From Dyadobacter sp. CY261 (GTDB taxonomy: Bacteria; Bacteroidota; Bacteroidia; Cytophagales; Spirosomataceae): a stretch of 64,000 bases of DNA. This document shows, piece by piece, positions 52,722 through 61,949 of the stretch (positions are counted from its first letter, which is position 1; every line of letters starts with the position of its first letter). The notes beneath the pieces were generated by a model that was not told the origin of the DNA, made no database searches, and was given only the letters and a program-made list of their open reading frames with translations. The translations under genes and the position numbers were made by a program. The DNA is taken from the NCBI RefSeq assembly GCF_021440085.1, contig NZ_JAKCPW010000001.1, positions 930,001 to 994,000 of the forward strand. The letters run 5' to 3'.

Positions 52722-53793
52722 ACATTTGCCATTTCGCAATGTGCTCTGCATCAGGGCCGACAATATGGGCGATGTGATTATGTCCTCGCCGGCCATGCGC
52801 GCTTTGAAAGAATCCTTTGGAAGCCGCATTACATTGCTCACTTCGAAGGCCGGCGCAATGATCGTGCCTTACCTAGATTGTGTGGACGGGTTGGTGACGG
52901 CCGATCTGCCCTGGGTCAAACATACGGGCGGGATGGGTTACGACCTTCCTGCGCTGGCCCGGCAAATCGCTTCGATGCATTTCGATGCGGTGGTCATTTT
53001 TACGGTTTACAGCCAGAGCGCGCTTCCGGCCGCGATGCTTGCGTACATGGCGGGCATTCCCGTGCGCATAGCCTATGCACGGGAGAATCCCTATGAGCTG
53101 CTCACTACCTGGCTCCCCGACGATGAACCTTACGAACGCATCCGCCATCAGGTGGAGCGCGACCTTAATCTGGTCGGGGCAGTGGGCGCGGAGGTTGCAG
53201 ATTGCAGACTTTCATTGACACAACATACAGATGCGCTGGCCGGACTGAGGGTAAAACTGGCAGCAATGTCCATTGACACCATTACACCCTACGTTGTGCT
53301 ACACCCCGGAGTTTCGGAAGAAAAACGGCAGTATCCTGTCCACCTTTGGATAGAAACAGGGCGGCTTTTGGCAGCAAAGTATGGATTGCCCTTGTTAATA
53401 TCGGGATCCGGGTCGGAGAAGGCGCAGGCAGATGCTATCGCGCAGGGCATTGGAAACGGTGCCTGGTCGGTGGCGGGAGCATTGTCGCTGGGTGAACTGA
53501 TCGCATTGATCGGCGGGGCAGATTATGTCGTCTCGGTGAACACGGCCACTATGCACATTGCGGCTGCTATGCAAACCCCCGTGGTGGGCCTATATGCACA
53601 AACCAATCCCCAGCACACGCCCTGGAAGAGCCCCCATGAATTGCTTTATTTCTCAGTCCCTTCACACTTACAGAGCCGGAACACTATCATCCGAGACGTT
53701 GCCAGGCGGTTTTATGCTAAAACAATTGCCTATCCATCTCCCGCAGACGTGGCTACCGCGGTAGAACGGTTACTTATGACAGTCAACTTTTAG
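52714..53793 (+). CDS. Glycosyltransferase family 9 (heptosyltransferase-like)
   Basis: A 359-residue GT9 protein. NVLCIRADNMGDVIMSSPAM is the opening strand-loop, VVLHPGVSEEKRQYPVHLWI the central donor motif, and DYVVSVNTATMHIAAAMQTP the conserved acceptor block. It is only distantly similar to the GT9 at 45794-46795, so the two probably add different residues. ATG at 52714 overlaps the phosphatase stop by eight bases. It is the last gene of the four-gene rightward operon. A 41-base gap follows before the convergent response regulator. Confidence 0.87.
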   Translation: MSEHLPFRNVLCIRADNMGDVIMSSPAMRALKESFGSRITLLTSKAGAMIVPYLDCVDGLVTADLPWVKHTGGMGYDLPALARQIASMHFDAVVIFTVYSQSALPAAMLAYMAGIPVRIAYARENPYELLTTWLPDDEPYERIRHQVERDLNLVGAVGAEVADCRLSLTQHTDALAGLRVKLAAMSIDTITPYVVLHPGVSEEKRQYPVHLWIETGRLLAAKYGLPLLISGSGSEKAQADAIAQGIGNGAWSVAGALSLGELIALIGGADYVVSVNTATMHIAAAMQTPVVGLYAQTNPQHTPWKSPHELLYFSVPSHLQSRNTIIRDVARRFYAKTIAYPSPADVATAVERLLMTVNF

Positions 53794-53834
53794 TAAGTGG
53801 TGCAACGACGGGAAAAAGAGCAAGTATGAGCAAG

Positions 53835-54257
53835 CTAAAAATTATTAGGAGCTGCACACCTTCTCCAATAGTCAATCATAACCTTGATCGTCTCCTTGAT
53901 TTCCTCGAATGCTCCGGGTTTTACAAAAAAGCCCTGTGCAGAAGTACTATACGCATCGATAACAGCCCGTTGGTTGATTGCTGTGGTAAAGTATACGTAG
54001 GGAATACATTTTAGACTGAGCTCGGCGTCGGTCTGGACTTTTTTTCTGAGTTCCAGCCCATTTAATTTCGGCAGATTTATATCGGAAATAATAATGAAAG
54101 GCCGTTCGGTTGTTGAATAAAGATAGTCGAGGGCTGATAAACCATCAGCGAAGTACATTCTTTTGTTCTCATATCCTAATTCTTTGAAGACTTCTTCCAA
54201 CACAAACTGATCGTCGGTGTCATCTTCAATAATAATTATTGTGCCTGTTTTATCCAT
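53835..54257 (-). CDS. Single-domain response regulator (Rcp1-like)
   Basis: A 140-residue receiver domain without output domain. IIIIEDDTDDQFVLEEVF gives the acidic pocket, FIIISDINLPKLNG the phosphoacceptor Asp59, and GFFVKPG the conserved lysine. Rcp1-like regulators are phosphorylated by phytochrome-type or hybrid kinases and act through protein contacts. It is alone, about 3.5 kb from the CheB-CheR-kinase hybrid, which is a plausible but unproven partner. Confidence 0.93.
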   Translation of the reverse strand: MDKTGTIIIIEDDTDDQFVLEEVFKELGYENKRMYFADGLSALDYLYSTTERPFIIISDINLPKLNGLELRKKVQTDAELSLKCIPYVYFTTAINQRAVIDAYSTSAQGFFVKPGAFEEIKETIKVMIDYWRRCAAPNNF

Positions 54258-54320
54258 AGGGGCGTAAGATACATGAATAGGGTATTATAAAAAAGTAATG
54301 CTATTAAATCCCATATGCTA

Positions 54321-54773
54321 TTATGTCTTCTGAAGTTCATTCAACTTTTTATCCATCGCAGCTATTACCGCACCAAAAATCAGGTGAGCCAAAAATAATT
54401 GCGAGTAAAACGCCGGACGGTTTGTGTGGGCAGTTCCTGGACGGCTGCTAAATAATGTTTCCCAGAAAAGTATGCCGGTTATTCCTGCAAAAGCGCCGTA
54501 ACATAATCCGTTTCCCAGCGAAGGCTCCACCTTGGACGAGCGAAGCGTCCATTTATAAACAGCTGTAAATCCGACACCTACAACATAGTGTAAGACCCAG
54601 CCCAGCGGTTTCGAAAATTTGGCACCAGTCTTAAAGGTGTTATTGATGAAGGTGCCAAGTAATGCCGGCTCGCGGAAATTTTCTTTTTCGAGTCTGGATG
54701 CCATAAAACTGAACATGGTCATAGCGGACGTGCCGGCTACTGCCGATATGGAGGTTTTCTGGATTACATTCAT
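54321..54773 (-). CDS. Small four-helix membrane protein, unknown function
   Basis: A 150-residue membrane protein with about four helices (SAVAGTSAMTMFSFMAS, GWVLHYVVGVGFTAVYKW, GLCYGAFAGITGILFWETLF, LFLAHLIFGAVIAAMDK). A polar loop rich in basic residues lies between the first two helices. I do not recognise the family; similar small proteins accompany stress genes in Cytophagales. It is monocistronic, with an AT-rich gap of 63 bases before the response regulator on the same strand. Confidence 0.6.
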   Translation of the reverse strand: MNVIQKTSISAVAGTSAMTMFSFMASRLEKENFREPALLGTFINNTFKTGAKFSKPLGWVLHYVVGVGFTAVYKWTLRSSKVEPSLGNGLCYGAFAGITGILFWETLFSSRPGTAHTNRPAFYSQLFLAHLIFGAVIAAMDKKLNELQKT

Positions 54774-55081
54774 AATACTCTAATACGAAGGAAAATGTTG
54801 CCCGGTTTGCGTTTCTAACGGCTAGCTCCGGTTTGTCGATATACATAATTCTTATGCCAACGCTCACCAGGTTTTCCCGAATTCTGCGGAAACCGCTGCT
54901 GTCGGTACATGGGGAAAAGGTCAGGGCGCCAGCATCGCTGGCATGATTTTTAGAAATCGCGCCTGCATTTTAAAACCACCTTACGGCGCATTTCATATCC
55001 GTAGCGGTGGCCCGGCCCGGATGCATACCCGGACGGTATGGCCAACAAATAGTTCTAGCAGTTTAAATCTTAACCAATTAC
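54774..55081. other. Divergent intergenic region
   Basis: No gene is supported. It must hold the promoters of the small membrane protein and of the DUF4142 gene. I find no complete Bacteroidota promoter match. Short inverted repeats exist (for example CCCGG/CCGGG near 55010-55040) but without clear meaning. Confidence 0.3.
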
Positions 55082-55609
55082 ATGATGAAAGCGGTTTTAT
55101 TACTAATAACCTGTGTTTTGTTCAGCGCGGTACTGGCTTTTTCCGACCGGCTTGAGCGTGATTCGCCAGACGAAAAATTCGTGCTGGCTGCGGCCGATGG
55201 CGGGATGCTTGAAGTGATGTTGGGCAAGCTTGCCACCAAACGGGCAACGTCTGCCGAATGCAAGGCTTTTGGAAAAATGATGGTCGACGATCACACGAAA
55301 GTCAATGATGAATTGAAAGCACTGGCTGGAAAGAAGCAGGTGATGGTTCCGACCAAGCTAAGCAACGTTAAACAGCAGATGTACGACAGTCTGGCTGCCC
55401 AAAGCGGGGAGCAGTTTGATATGCTTTATATGAATATGATGATTGCCTCTCATGAAGAGACGATCGGACTGTTTCAGACCGAATCCAACGACGGACAGGA
55501 TCCCGATTTCAAAAAATGGGCAGATACTAAAATCCCGGCATTGAAACATCACCTGGAAAAGGCAAAAGCACTGTTTCCAACAAAACCTGCGGGCTCGTCG
55601 GGTAAATAA
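55082..55609 (+). CDS. Exported DUF4142 (ferritin-like) protein
   Basis: A 175-residue secreted helical protein. The signal peptide is MMKAVLLLITCVLFSAVLAF. Then DEKFVLAAADGGMLEVMLGK, FGKMMVDDHTKVNDELKALA and MMIASHEETIGLFQTESND follow the DUF4142 pattern, a four-helix bundle related to ferritin-like proteins, with possible metal-binding Glu/Asp/His residues on the helices. Its function is not established, but it is often linked to stress tolerance. ATG codons at 55082 and 55085 are both possible. It is followed after 123 bases by the alcohol dehydrogenase gene. Confidence 0.85.
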   Translation: MMKAVLLLITCVLFSAVLAFSDRLERDSPDEKFVLAAADGGMLEVMLGKLATKRATSAECKAFGKMMVDDHTKVNDELKALAGKKQVMVPTKLSNVKQQMYDSLAAQSGEQFDMLYMNMMIASHEETIGLFQTESNDGQDPDFKKWADTKIPALKHHLEKAKALFPTKPAGSSGK

Positions 55610-55732
55610 CAGGCCATTTGGTGCGCACTGCCATTCGCAAACTACCGCACGGGCGGCCGATTTCCCCAGGAATGGTTTTTAAGCATGGCGCGCATCGATT
55701 TAGAAAAAATCAACAACTAAGAAAAAGAAAAT

Positions 55733-56890
55733 ATGCTAGCAATGAATTATCGCGGGCCTTACCGTGTCAGAGCAGACCGCAATAAGCCTATGCCTGAAAT
55801 TGAGCATTCCAGCGATGCGATCGTGCGGGTAACCCGCTCATGTATTTGCGGGTCGGACCTGCATTTGTACCATGGATTGGTGCCCGACACCCGCATAGGC
55901 ACCACTTTCGGACACGAATTTATTGGTGTTGTGGAAGAGATTGGAGACTCGGTTCAAAACCTGAAAGTTGGGGACAACGTATTGGTTCCGTTTAATATCG
56001 CCTGCGGAAAATGTGTTTTTTGTGAGCAGGGCTTGTATGGCAATTGCCATGAATCCAATCCGCAGGCTACCGCGGTGGGCGGCATTTTCGGCTATTCACA
56101 TACAGCCGGAGGGTTCGATGGTGGGCAGGCAGAATATGTGCGGGTACCTTACGCGGACATTGGGCCTACGATCATTCCCGAGGATATGGATCATGACGAC
56201 GCGGTGCTCCTCACCGACGTTGTTCCCACAGGTTATCAGGCGGCCGAAATGGGAGGTATCAAACCGGGTGATACGGTGGTAGTCTTTGGGGCCGGACCTA
56301 TCGGGATCATGGCGGCGAAGTCGGCCTGGCTATTTGGCGCGGGCAGAGTTATTGTGATCGATCATATTGAATACCGACTTGAATTTGTGAAGAAGTATGC
56401 ACAGTGTGAGGCATATAATTTCCGTTCACTGGAAGATCCGGTGCTTTTTATTAAAAAGACAACGGACTGGATCGGTGCCGACGTCTGCATTGACGCAGTC
56501 GGCTGTGAGGCTGCCGGAGACGCGTTGCAAACCATCACCGGCCGCAAACTCATGTTGCAGGCCGGTTCGGCCACTGCACTGCATTGGGCGATCAATTCAG
56601 TCAAAAAAGGAGGTATTGTCTCGATCGTCGGTGTTTATGGGCCAACCGGCAATCTTATCCCGATTGGAAATGTGGTCAATAAAGGAATAACGATCAGGGC
56701 TAATCAGGCTTCCGTTAAACGTTTGCTTCCACGGCTCATCGAACATATTCAGGCGGGACGGATCGATCCCAAGGCGATCATTACGCACCGGATTCCAATG
56801 GAAGAAGTGGGAGATGCCTACCATATTTTTTCGGCCAAGCTCGATAATTGTATCAAAACAATACTTATTCCACCATCAGCCAGAAAATAA
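55733..56890 (+). CDS. Zinc-dependent alcohol/formaldehyde dehydrogenase-like protein
   Basis: A 385-residue medium-chain dehydrogenase. The catalytic zinc ligands are Cys39 (CICGSDLHLYHG) and His61-Glu62 (GHEFIG); the structural zinc is bound by Cys91, Cys94, Cys97 and Cys105. VVVFGAGPIGIMAAKSAWLF is the NAD(P)-binding motif and IDAVGCEAAGDA belongs to the glutathione-independent formaldehyde dehydrogenase subgroup. The enzyme likely oxidises small aldehydes or alcohols. A nine-residue-gap gene follows it directly and may be co-transcribed. Confidence 0.9.
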   Translation: MLAMNYRGPYRVRADRNKPMPEIEHSSDAIVRVTRSCICGSDLHLYHGLVPDTRIGTTFGHEFIGVVEEIGDSVQNLKVGDNVLVPFNIACGKCVFCEQGLYGNCHESNPQATAVGGIFGYSHTAGGFDGGQAEYVRVPYADIGPTIIPEDMDHDDAVLLTDVVPTGYQAAEMGGIKPGDTVVVFGAGPIGIMAAKSAWLFGAGRVIVIDHIEYRLEFVKKYAQCEAYNFRSLEDPVLFIKKTTDWIGADVCIDAVGCEAAGDALQTITGRKLMLQAGSATALHWAINSVKKGGIVSIVGVYGPTGNLIPIGNVVNKGITIRANQASVKRLLPRLIEHIQAGRIDPKAIITHRIPMEEVGDAYHIFSAKLDNCIKTILIPPSARK

Positions 56891-56898
56891 TCAGTGTT

Positions 56899-57393
56899 AT
56901 GAAAAAGACAGCAGAAGATTATCGCCACATTAATGGCTGGGGAATCGATTCGGACCCGTTGGACGTGCCGAATTACCCGATGAAAAGACGGACCGAAAAC
57001 GACAACAAAGGGATGATTTGGGAGCGGCCTGCCCAACAGCCGGCTTTGGTTGAAGTGCTTCATTCCAATGAACGCCCCGGCATCTCGGCCGTATTTGGCT
57101 CGCCTAATCCGCCGTCAGGTTTGAGTGGCCGGCTTCGGCGATTTGCTTTCAGGTACAGTGAATCCACCTGGACACACTGGTTGGCGCTTCTTTTCGCCGA
57201 TCGGATCAATATGATGGAAGGACTGGGAGATGATTTAAAACGAGGTCATATTCCAAACTTATTCGCAGAACATGGCGGTGCATCAGAATTAAAATACAAC
57301 AAAATTGGCCTGGCCCGCAAGTTGCTCACGGTAGGCGCCATCATTACGGTGATTGTCGTAGTCAATAAGTTGCGGTCCCGAGATGATGATTAA
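56899..57393 (+). CDS. Uncharacterised protein with C-terminal membrane helix
   Basis: A 164-residue protein of unknown function. The N-terminal part (DPLDVPNYPMKRRTENDNKG) is polar and proline-rich; the middle (RLRRFAFRYSESTWTHWLAL) is helical with aromatics; and a single helix near the end (KLLTVGAIITVIVVVNK) would anchor it in the membrane, with RSRDDD following. It starts eight bases after the alcohol dehydrogenase stop, so the two share a transcript. Similar small proteins accompany this dehydrogenase in Cytophagales by recollection only; not certain. Confidence 0.6.
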   Translation: MKKTAEDYRHINGWGIDSDPLDVPNYPMKRRTENDNKGMIWERPAQQPALVEVLHSNERPGISAVFGSPNPPSGLSGRLRRFAFRYSESTWTHWLALLFADRINMMEGLGDDLKRGHIPNLFAEHGGASELKYNKIGLARKLLTVGAIITVIVVVNKLRSRDDD

Positions 57394-57422
57394 AAGATGC
57401 AGTTGTACGAAGCGGGTATAGT

Positions 57423-57452
57423 TTTAGGGGTCACTGAAAGGTGACCTCTAAA
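57423..57452 (+). terminator. Hairpin terminator after the dehydrogenase operon
   Basis: TTTAGGGGTCAC (57423-57434) pairs with GTGACCTCTAAA (57441-57452) with a single G-T pair and a six-base loop, followed by CGTTTTAAGG. It ends the adh operon 30 bases after the last stop. Confidence 0.75.
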
Positions 57453-57714
57453 CGTTTTAAGGTTGGTCGCTTTTTATTATTCACAACCATTGCACCTATA
57501 AGTCGGAAGCGCCATCCTGCTCATTTGACCCGCTTAATACATCCCATTTGCCTGTTATAAGGTATTGGCACAATTTTAGCTTACACAAACAGCGCTTTTT
57601 AAAGTCGGAACCGGCAGGCAAGTAAGATGGGACGGGGCTGTTATTGTGCCCGGTTAACCCAAATAGGTTGCAATTAGCACTACCTTGCCGACTATTCACC
57701 TTTCCAGAAAACTT
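57453..57714. other. Upstream region of the CheB-CheR hybrid gene
   Basis: No gene is supported between the terminator and the hybrid's ATG. The sequence is AT-rich at its left end and mixed afterwards. I find no complete Bacteroidota promoter. A TTG codon at 57685 is in frame with the hybrid gene but ATG at 57715 is preferred. Confidence 0.3.
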
Positions 57715-60700
57715 ATGTTTGCGGCAGAACCACACCATATCATAGCAATAGGCGCTTCGGCGGGTGGCCTTGATGAGCTCAATACTTTTTTTGACCACAC
57801 GCCTTCCGACGGGGTTTCCTATATCATTGTCCAGCATTTATCTGCGGAATTTAAAAGCCATATGGTAGAATTGCTTTCCAAGCATAGCAAACTGGTCGTA
57901 CAGGAGGCCCAGGACGGCATGTTGATAAAAGGCAATGAGGTGTTTCTCATCCCCAATGATAAGGTTATGACTGTACGTGATCATTGTCTGTATCTGAAGG
58001 AAAAAAGCAATGATCGTATTCCCCACATGACGATCAATGTTTTTTTTAGTTCTCTGGCCTTAGATTATGGCCCAAGGGCAATCGCGGTCGTGCTTTCAGG
58101 GCTTGGATCGGACGGTACGGACGGCGTCAAGGCTATCAAAAAGGCAGGTGGGTTGGTGATTGCGAGGGAGCCTGACGGCACGGAATTTCACAGCATGCCG
58201 GCCAATGCGATCGCTACGGGCCTAGTGGATTTTATACTGGAGCCGGAAGCAATGCCGGCGGTCATAGAAGATTACGTAAAACGTGAATTGGATCTATTAG
58301 CGTCAGGAATACATGATGAAGAGCACGTAGGTAAAATTATTTCGCTCATCAGCAAGCAACTGCCGCATGATTTTTCCGATTACAAGCACTCCACCATATT
58401 AAGAAGGATCAAAAGAAGGGCCGCATCCAATAATTTTAGTAACCTGGAAACCTACATCCAATTCCTTAAAGCCAATCCCGGAGAGTTGGAGATCTTAGCG
58501 AAGGATTTTCTCATCAGTGTAACCGGATTTTTTCGTGATACGGAATCTTTCAGTTTCATCGAGGCCCAGGTATTGCCCACGATTATAGCGGGACTGGCGC
58601 CTCAGCAGGAACTTAGGATGTGGGTAGCCGGATGCGCAACAGGTGAAGAAGCCTATTCGCTGGCAATGCTGGTCAGTGAACAGTTAGGGGATGAGATCAA
58701 CAACCATGTGGTCAAAATTTTTGCGACTGATATCGATGGTGCTGCCTTATCGCAGGCGAGTAAGGGCATCTATAAGCCAGGTATCCTGGTGAATGTATCA
58801 CCGGAACGTCTCAAGAGGTTTTTCCGAATGGAGGGCGACGATTACATCGTCAATCCGGCACTCCGCAAGATGGTTATTTTCGCCCAACATGACCTGGTTA
58901 AAAATCCGCCGTATTGTAATATGCAGTTGATAAGCTGCCGGAATGTTTTGATCTACATGACGCCGGCCCTTCAAAAGAAAATATACCTGATGTTGCTATT
59001 TGGCCTGAAACAGTATGGCTATCTTTTTCTGGGCTCGAGCGAAAACCCTTTACCTATCCTGCAAAGCCTTAAAGTAATCAGCAAAAAATTTAAAGTTTAC
59101 AAAAACCTGGATGCCAATCAGCATGTAAGGTTCGAATCATTCTCTCTGCCGGAAGTTTCTTATAAAAAACATACGGATGTCCCCCGGTCTCAGGATCAGA
59201 ACTTTAAGGTGCCAGATCGGACGCTCGGTGACGCTATCAATGAGACGGTTATGAGGGATTTGGGGCAACTGGTAGTATGCATCGATCAAAATGAGAAGGT
59301 TCTCAAATTTTATGGCGATACTACCAAATTTCTAATGCAGAGAATCATGACCACGGATTTTGCCGAGCTCCTTCCAGGCCCATTGGCAATCGCTTACAAT
59401 GCGCTGGTGGACGTAGTCTTGCAGAACGATGAGGCAGCTTCGGTCAGCGGGATCAAAATAAAACAAGGTGAACAAGTTATTGAAGTAACCCTATCGATAA
59501 GTCCAATGATTTCCAAAGGCCGGAATAATGGCCTGCTCGTGGTCCGAATCAGTGAGGACAAGGCAAATGAGATCGCAGCAAATGGCAATCTGGTCTTCGA
59601 TGAAAAACTTTATTTCGACCAGTACACACAAAACCTGGAACAGGAAGTGAAAGAATTGAGGGAGAAGCTGATGGCATCGAACGAAAAATTGTATTCGCTC
59701 GATGAAAACATGCAGTCTTTCAATGAAGAGCTGCTTTCTGCGAATGAAGAAATGCAAAGTACCAGTGAGGAAATGCAGTCTATCAATGAGGAATTGCACA
59801 CAATCAATTCTGATTATCAGCTGAAAAATAAGCAGTTGCTTGAACTCAACGATGATCTTAATAATTATTTCCGGAGCAATATCAACGGGCAACTATTTAT
59901 AGATGATCAACTAAAGTTAATCAAATTTTCCCCAGGGGCAGTTAAGTTGATCAATCTGCTTGAAAGTGACATTGGCAGGCCGCTAAGCAACATATCTACC
60001 AATTTTAAGATAGAGACCATTATCCAGGATATCAACCGGGTATTGGCCGATGATATAGTTGTAACCAAAGAAATTGAAACAAAGGATGGCAACTGGTATC
60101 AGGTGATGACGATGCCTTATATTAAGTTAATGAATAACAAGACCGCGGGGGCCATCATTACGTTTAACGATATTACAAAGCTCAAAATAATTCAGCAGCA
60201 ACTTGATAAAAGGAACGAGGTGTTGATGCGCATCAATGCCGACCTGGATAATTTCGTGCATACCGCGTCCCATGATTTGCTGGACCCATTAAGTAACATT
60301 GAAGGAAGTATTTCGCTTATGAATTCCATGGATACCCCTGACCCGGAGCTCAAAGAAGTCTTGCCGATCATCAACGGTTCGGTAAAGAAATTCCGTTCGC
60401 TGATCAGTGAGATTGCCGCGGTCGCTAAAATAGAAAGCAATGCCCTCGAGGTAGAGCCAGTCGATGTGGAGGAACTCATGGATAACATTGAATGGAGTCT
60501 GAGCGAGCGGATCAAGGCCAGCGGGGCGTTGATCAAAAGGGACTTTCAGGTAAAACAGATTGTGTTTTCGAAAAAAAACCTGCGGAGTATTCTTTATAAC
60601 CTTGTCGCGAACGGTGTAAAGTACCGATCTGAAAGAGTGCCAATTATTGTTGTCCGGATCGCGTCAGAACGTGATTCTATCGCTCTGTCCGTGGAAGACA

Positions 60701-60921
60701 ACGGAACTGGTATAGAACAACGTCATCTTGCTACCATTTTCGAGAAATACACAAGGCTTCGGACTGATGGTGAAGGCTACGGCATTGGCTTGTACCTGGC
60801 CCGCAAGATCGTTCATAGTTCGGGAGGTAGAATCGATGTTGAAAGTGAGCCGGGCCGTGGCAGTAAGTTTACAGTACACTTCAACCAAATATCATGGCCA
60901 ATCAACCCAGGTTCATTGTAG
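57715..60921 (+). CDS. CheB-CheR-PAS-histidine kinase hybrid
   Basis: A 1068-residue multi-domain signalling protein. Residues 5-190 are a CheB methylesterase (IIAIGASAGGLDELNTFF, VLSGLGSDGTDG); 205-470 are a CheR methyltransferase (FLISVTGFFRDTESF, MWVAGCATGEEAYSLAMLV, NVLIYMTPALQKKI). A PAS-like part, a long coiled coil (about 640-720, with repeated NEE and SEEMQS units) and a second PAS follow, then a histidine kinase with His853 (HTASHDLLDPLSNIE) and an ATPase domain (VANGVKYRSERVP, YGIGLYLARKIVHSSGG). No receiver is attached to the CheB. There are no chemoreceptors nearby, so it probably does not serve flagellar chemotaxis. Its end overlaps the next cheB-like gene by 28 bases. Confidence 0.92.
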   Translation: MFAAEPHHIIAIGASAGGLDELNTFFDHTPSDGVSYIIVQHLSAEFKSHMVELLSKHSKLVVQEAQDGMLIKGNEVFLIPNDKVMTVRDHCLYLKEKSNDRIPHMTINVFFSSLALDYGPRAIAVVLSGLGSDGTDGVKAIKKAGGLVIAREPDGTEFHSMPANAIATGLVDFILEPEAMPAVIEDYVKRELDLLASGIHDEEHVGKIISLISKQLPHDFSDYKHSTILRRIKRRAASNNFSNLETYIQFLKANPGELEILAKDFLISVTGFFRDTESFSFIEAQVLPTIIAGLAPQQELRMWVAGCATGEEAYSLAMLVSEQLGDEINNHVVKIFATDIDGAALSQASKGIYKPGILVNVSPERLKRFFRMEGDDYIVNPALRKMVIFAQHDLVKNPPYCNMQLISCRNVLIYMTPALQKKIYLMLLFGLKQYGYLFLGSSENPLPILQSLKVISKKFKVYKNLDANQHVRFESFSLPEVSYKKHTDVPRSQDQNFKVPDRTLGDAINETVMRDLGQLVVCIDQNEKVLKFYGDTTKFLMQRIMTTDFAELLPGPLAIAYNALVDVVLQNDEAASVSGIKIKQGEQVIEVTLSISPMISKGRNNGLLVVRISEDKANEIAANGNLVFDEKLYFDQYTQNLEQEVKELREKLMASNEKLYSLDENMQSFNEELLSANEEMQSTSEEMQSINEELHTINSDYQLKNKQLLELNDDLNNYFRSNINGQLFIDDQLKLIKFSPGAVKLINLLESDIGRPLSNISTNFKIETIIQDINRVLADDIVVTKEIETKDGNWYQVMTMPYIKLMNNKTAGAIITFNDITKLKIIQQQLDKRNEVLMRINADLDNFVHTASHDLLDPLSNIEGSISLMNSMDTPDPELKEVLPIINGSVKKFRSLISEIAAVAKIESNALEVEPVDVEELMDNIEWSLSERIKASGALIKRDFQVKQIVFSKKNLRSILYNLVANGVKYRSERVPIIVVRIASERDSIALSVEDNGTGIEQRHLATIFEKYTRLRTDGEGYGIGLYLARKIVHSSGGRIDVESEPGRGSKFTVHFNQISWPINPGSL

Positions 60922-61907
60922 TAATAGGAGCATCTGCTGGTGGCTTGAACGCACTTGCCGAGTTGGTACAAACCCTGCCTACCGGATTGGATGTCGCCTA
61001 CTGTATCGTCCTGCATTTATCCCGAAAAGGCATTGGCGATTTCGTGGTGCACCGGTTGAGTAAGTCGACGGCCATGGAATGCAGTATGGCTATAAACGGC
61101 ACTCTGATTGAGGCAGGGCATATCTACGTTGCCCCTCCCAACCAGCATTTGCTTGTGAAGAGTGGTAAAATTTTGTTAGGATCCGGTCCCCAGGAAAATC
61201 GTTTCAGGCCTTCAATCGACGTACTCTTCCGCTCTGCCGCTGTCGCATATACGTCGAACGCCATAGGGATTATATTGAGCGGTATGCTGGATGACGGAAC
61301 CTCGGGGATGTGGGCCATCAAGAGAAGTGGTGGAACTTGTATTGTTCAGGATCCCAATCAGGCCGAATATCCCGACATGCCGCTGTCGGTAGTAAACAAC
61401 ATGGATGTGGACTACGTTATTGAGCTTGATGAAACCGGCCCGCTTATAGCCCGGATAACTGCTCTGGACAGGGGAGTGCCTACATCGGCTCCTCAGGATG
61501 TGGTGCTTGAATCACAGATAGCCGAAAAAACGGCAGTGGGTATAGATGATGTGGAACAAATTGGGGACAAAAGTGTTTTTGCCTGTCCGGACTGTGGTGG
61601 CAACCTGTGGACAGTAAAAGGGGATATCATCAATCGTTACCGGTGTCATATTGGTCATTCTTATACAGAGCGGGATTTAGTGGTCAAGCAGGCAGAAACG
61701 GCAAGTACAACGTTGTGGGTAGCCCTGAGGATGATGGAAGAGCGCAAACACCTGCTTCGCAAACTCGAAATCGAGTATAGCAACAAGGGGTACACTTCCT
61801 TGTCATTAGATCATCTCGAAAGGAAGAATGAAATGGAGAAGCATATTGACACGCTTAAAATTATTCTTTCAGAGCTACAAAACCACGATACAGCTCTTCT
61901 ATTCTGA
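60894..61907 (+). CDS. Stand-alone CheB-type methylesterase with C-terminal zinc ribbon
   Basis: A 337-residue protein. The CheB domain (1-190) has Ser14 in VVIGASAGGLNAL, the histidine in IVLHLSRKG and the aspartate in GMLDDGTSGM, the normal catalytic triad. It has no receiver domain. A zinc-ribbon-like segment follows (about 232-258: CPDCGGNLW and YRCHIGH) and the last 70 residues are helical. The ribbon form is common in non-chemotactic CheB proteins of Bacteroidota and Proteobacteria. It overlaps the upstream hybrid, suggesting one translationally coupled signalling unit. Confidence 0.88.
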   Translation: MANQPRFIVVIGASAGGLNALAELVQTLPTGLDVAYCIVLHLSRKGIGDFVVHRLSKSTAMECSMAINGTLIEAGHIYVAPPNQHLLVKSGKILLGSGPQENRFRPSIDVLFRSAAVAYTSNAIGIILSGMLDDGTSGMWAIKRSGGTCIVQDPNQAEYPDMPLSVVNNMDVDYVIELDETGPLIARITALDRGVPTSAPQDVVLESQIAEKTAVGIDDVEQIGDKSVFACPDCGGNLWTVKGDIINRYRCHIGHSYTERDLVVKQAETASTTLWVALRMMEERKHLLRKLEIEYSNKGYTSLSLDHLERKNEMEKHIDTLKIILSELQNHDTALLF

Positions 61908-61949
61908 AACAGCTCGTGCTTGCACTAACGCCTTTTAATTTTACATGTC

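Noticed and set aside
57421-57453. GTCAC-N6-GTGAC as a CRP-like operator
   Set aside because: The half-sites are in the opposite order from TGTGA-N6-TCACA and the position just after a gene fits a terminator.
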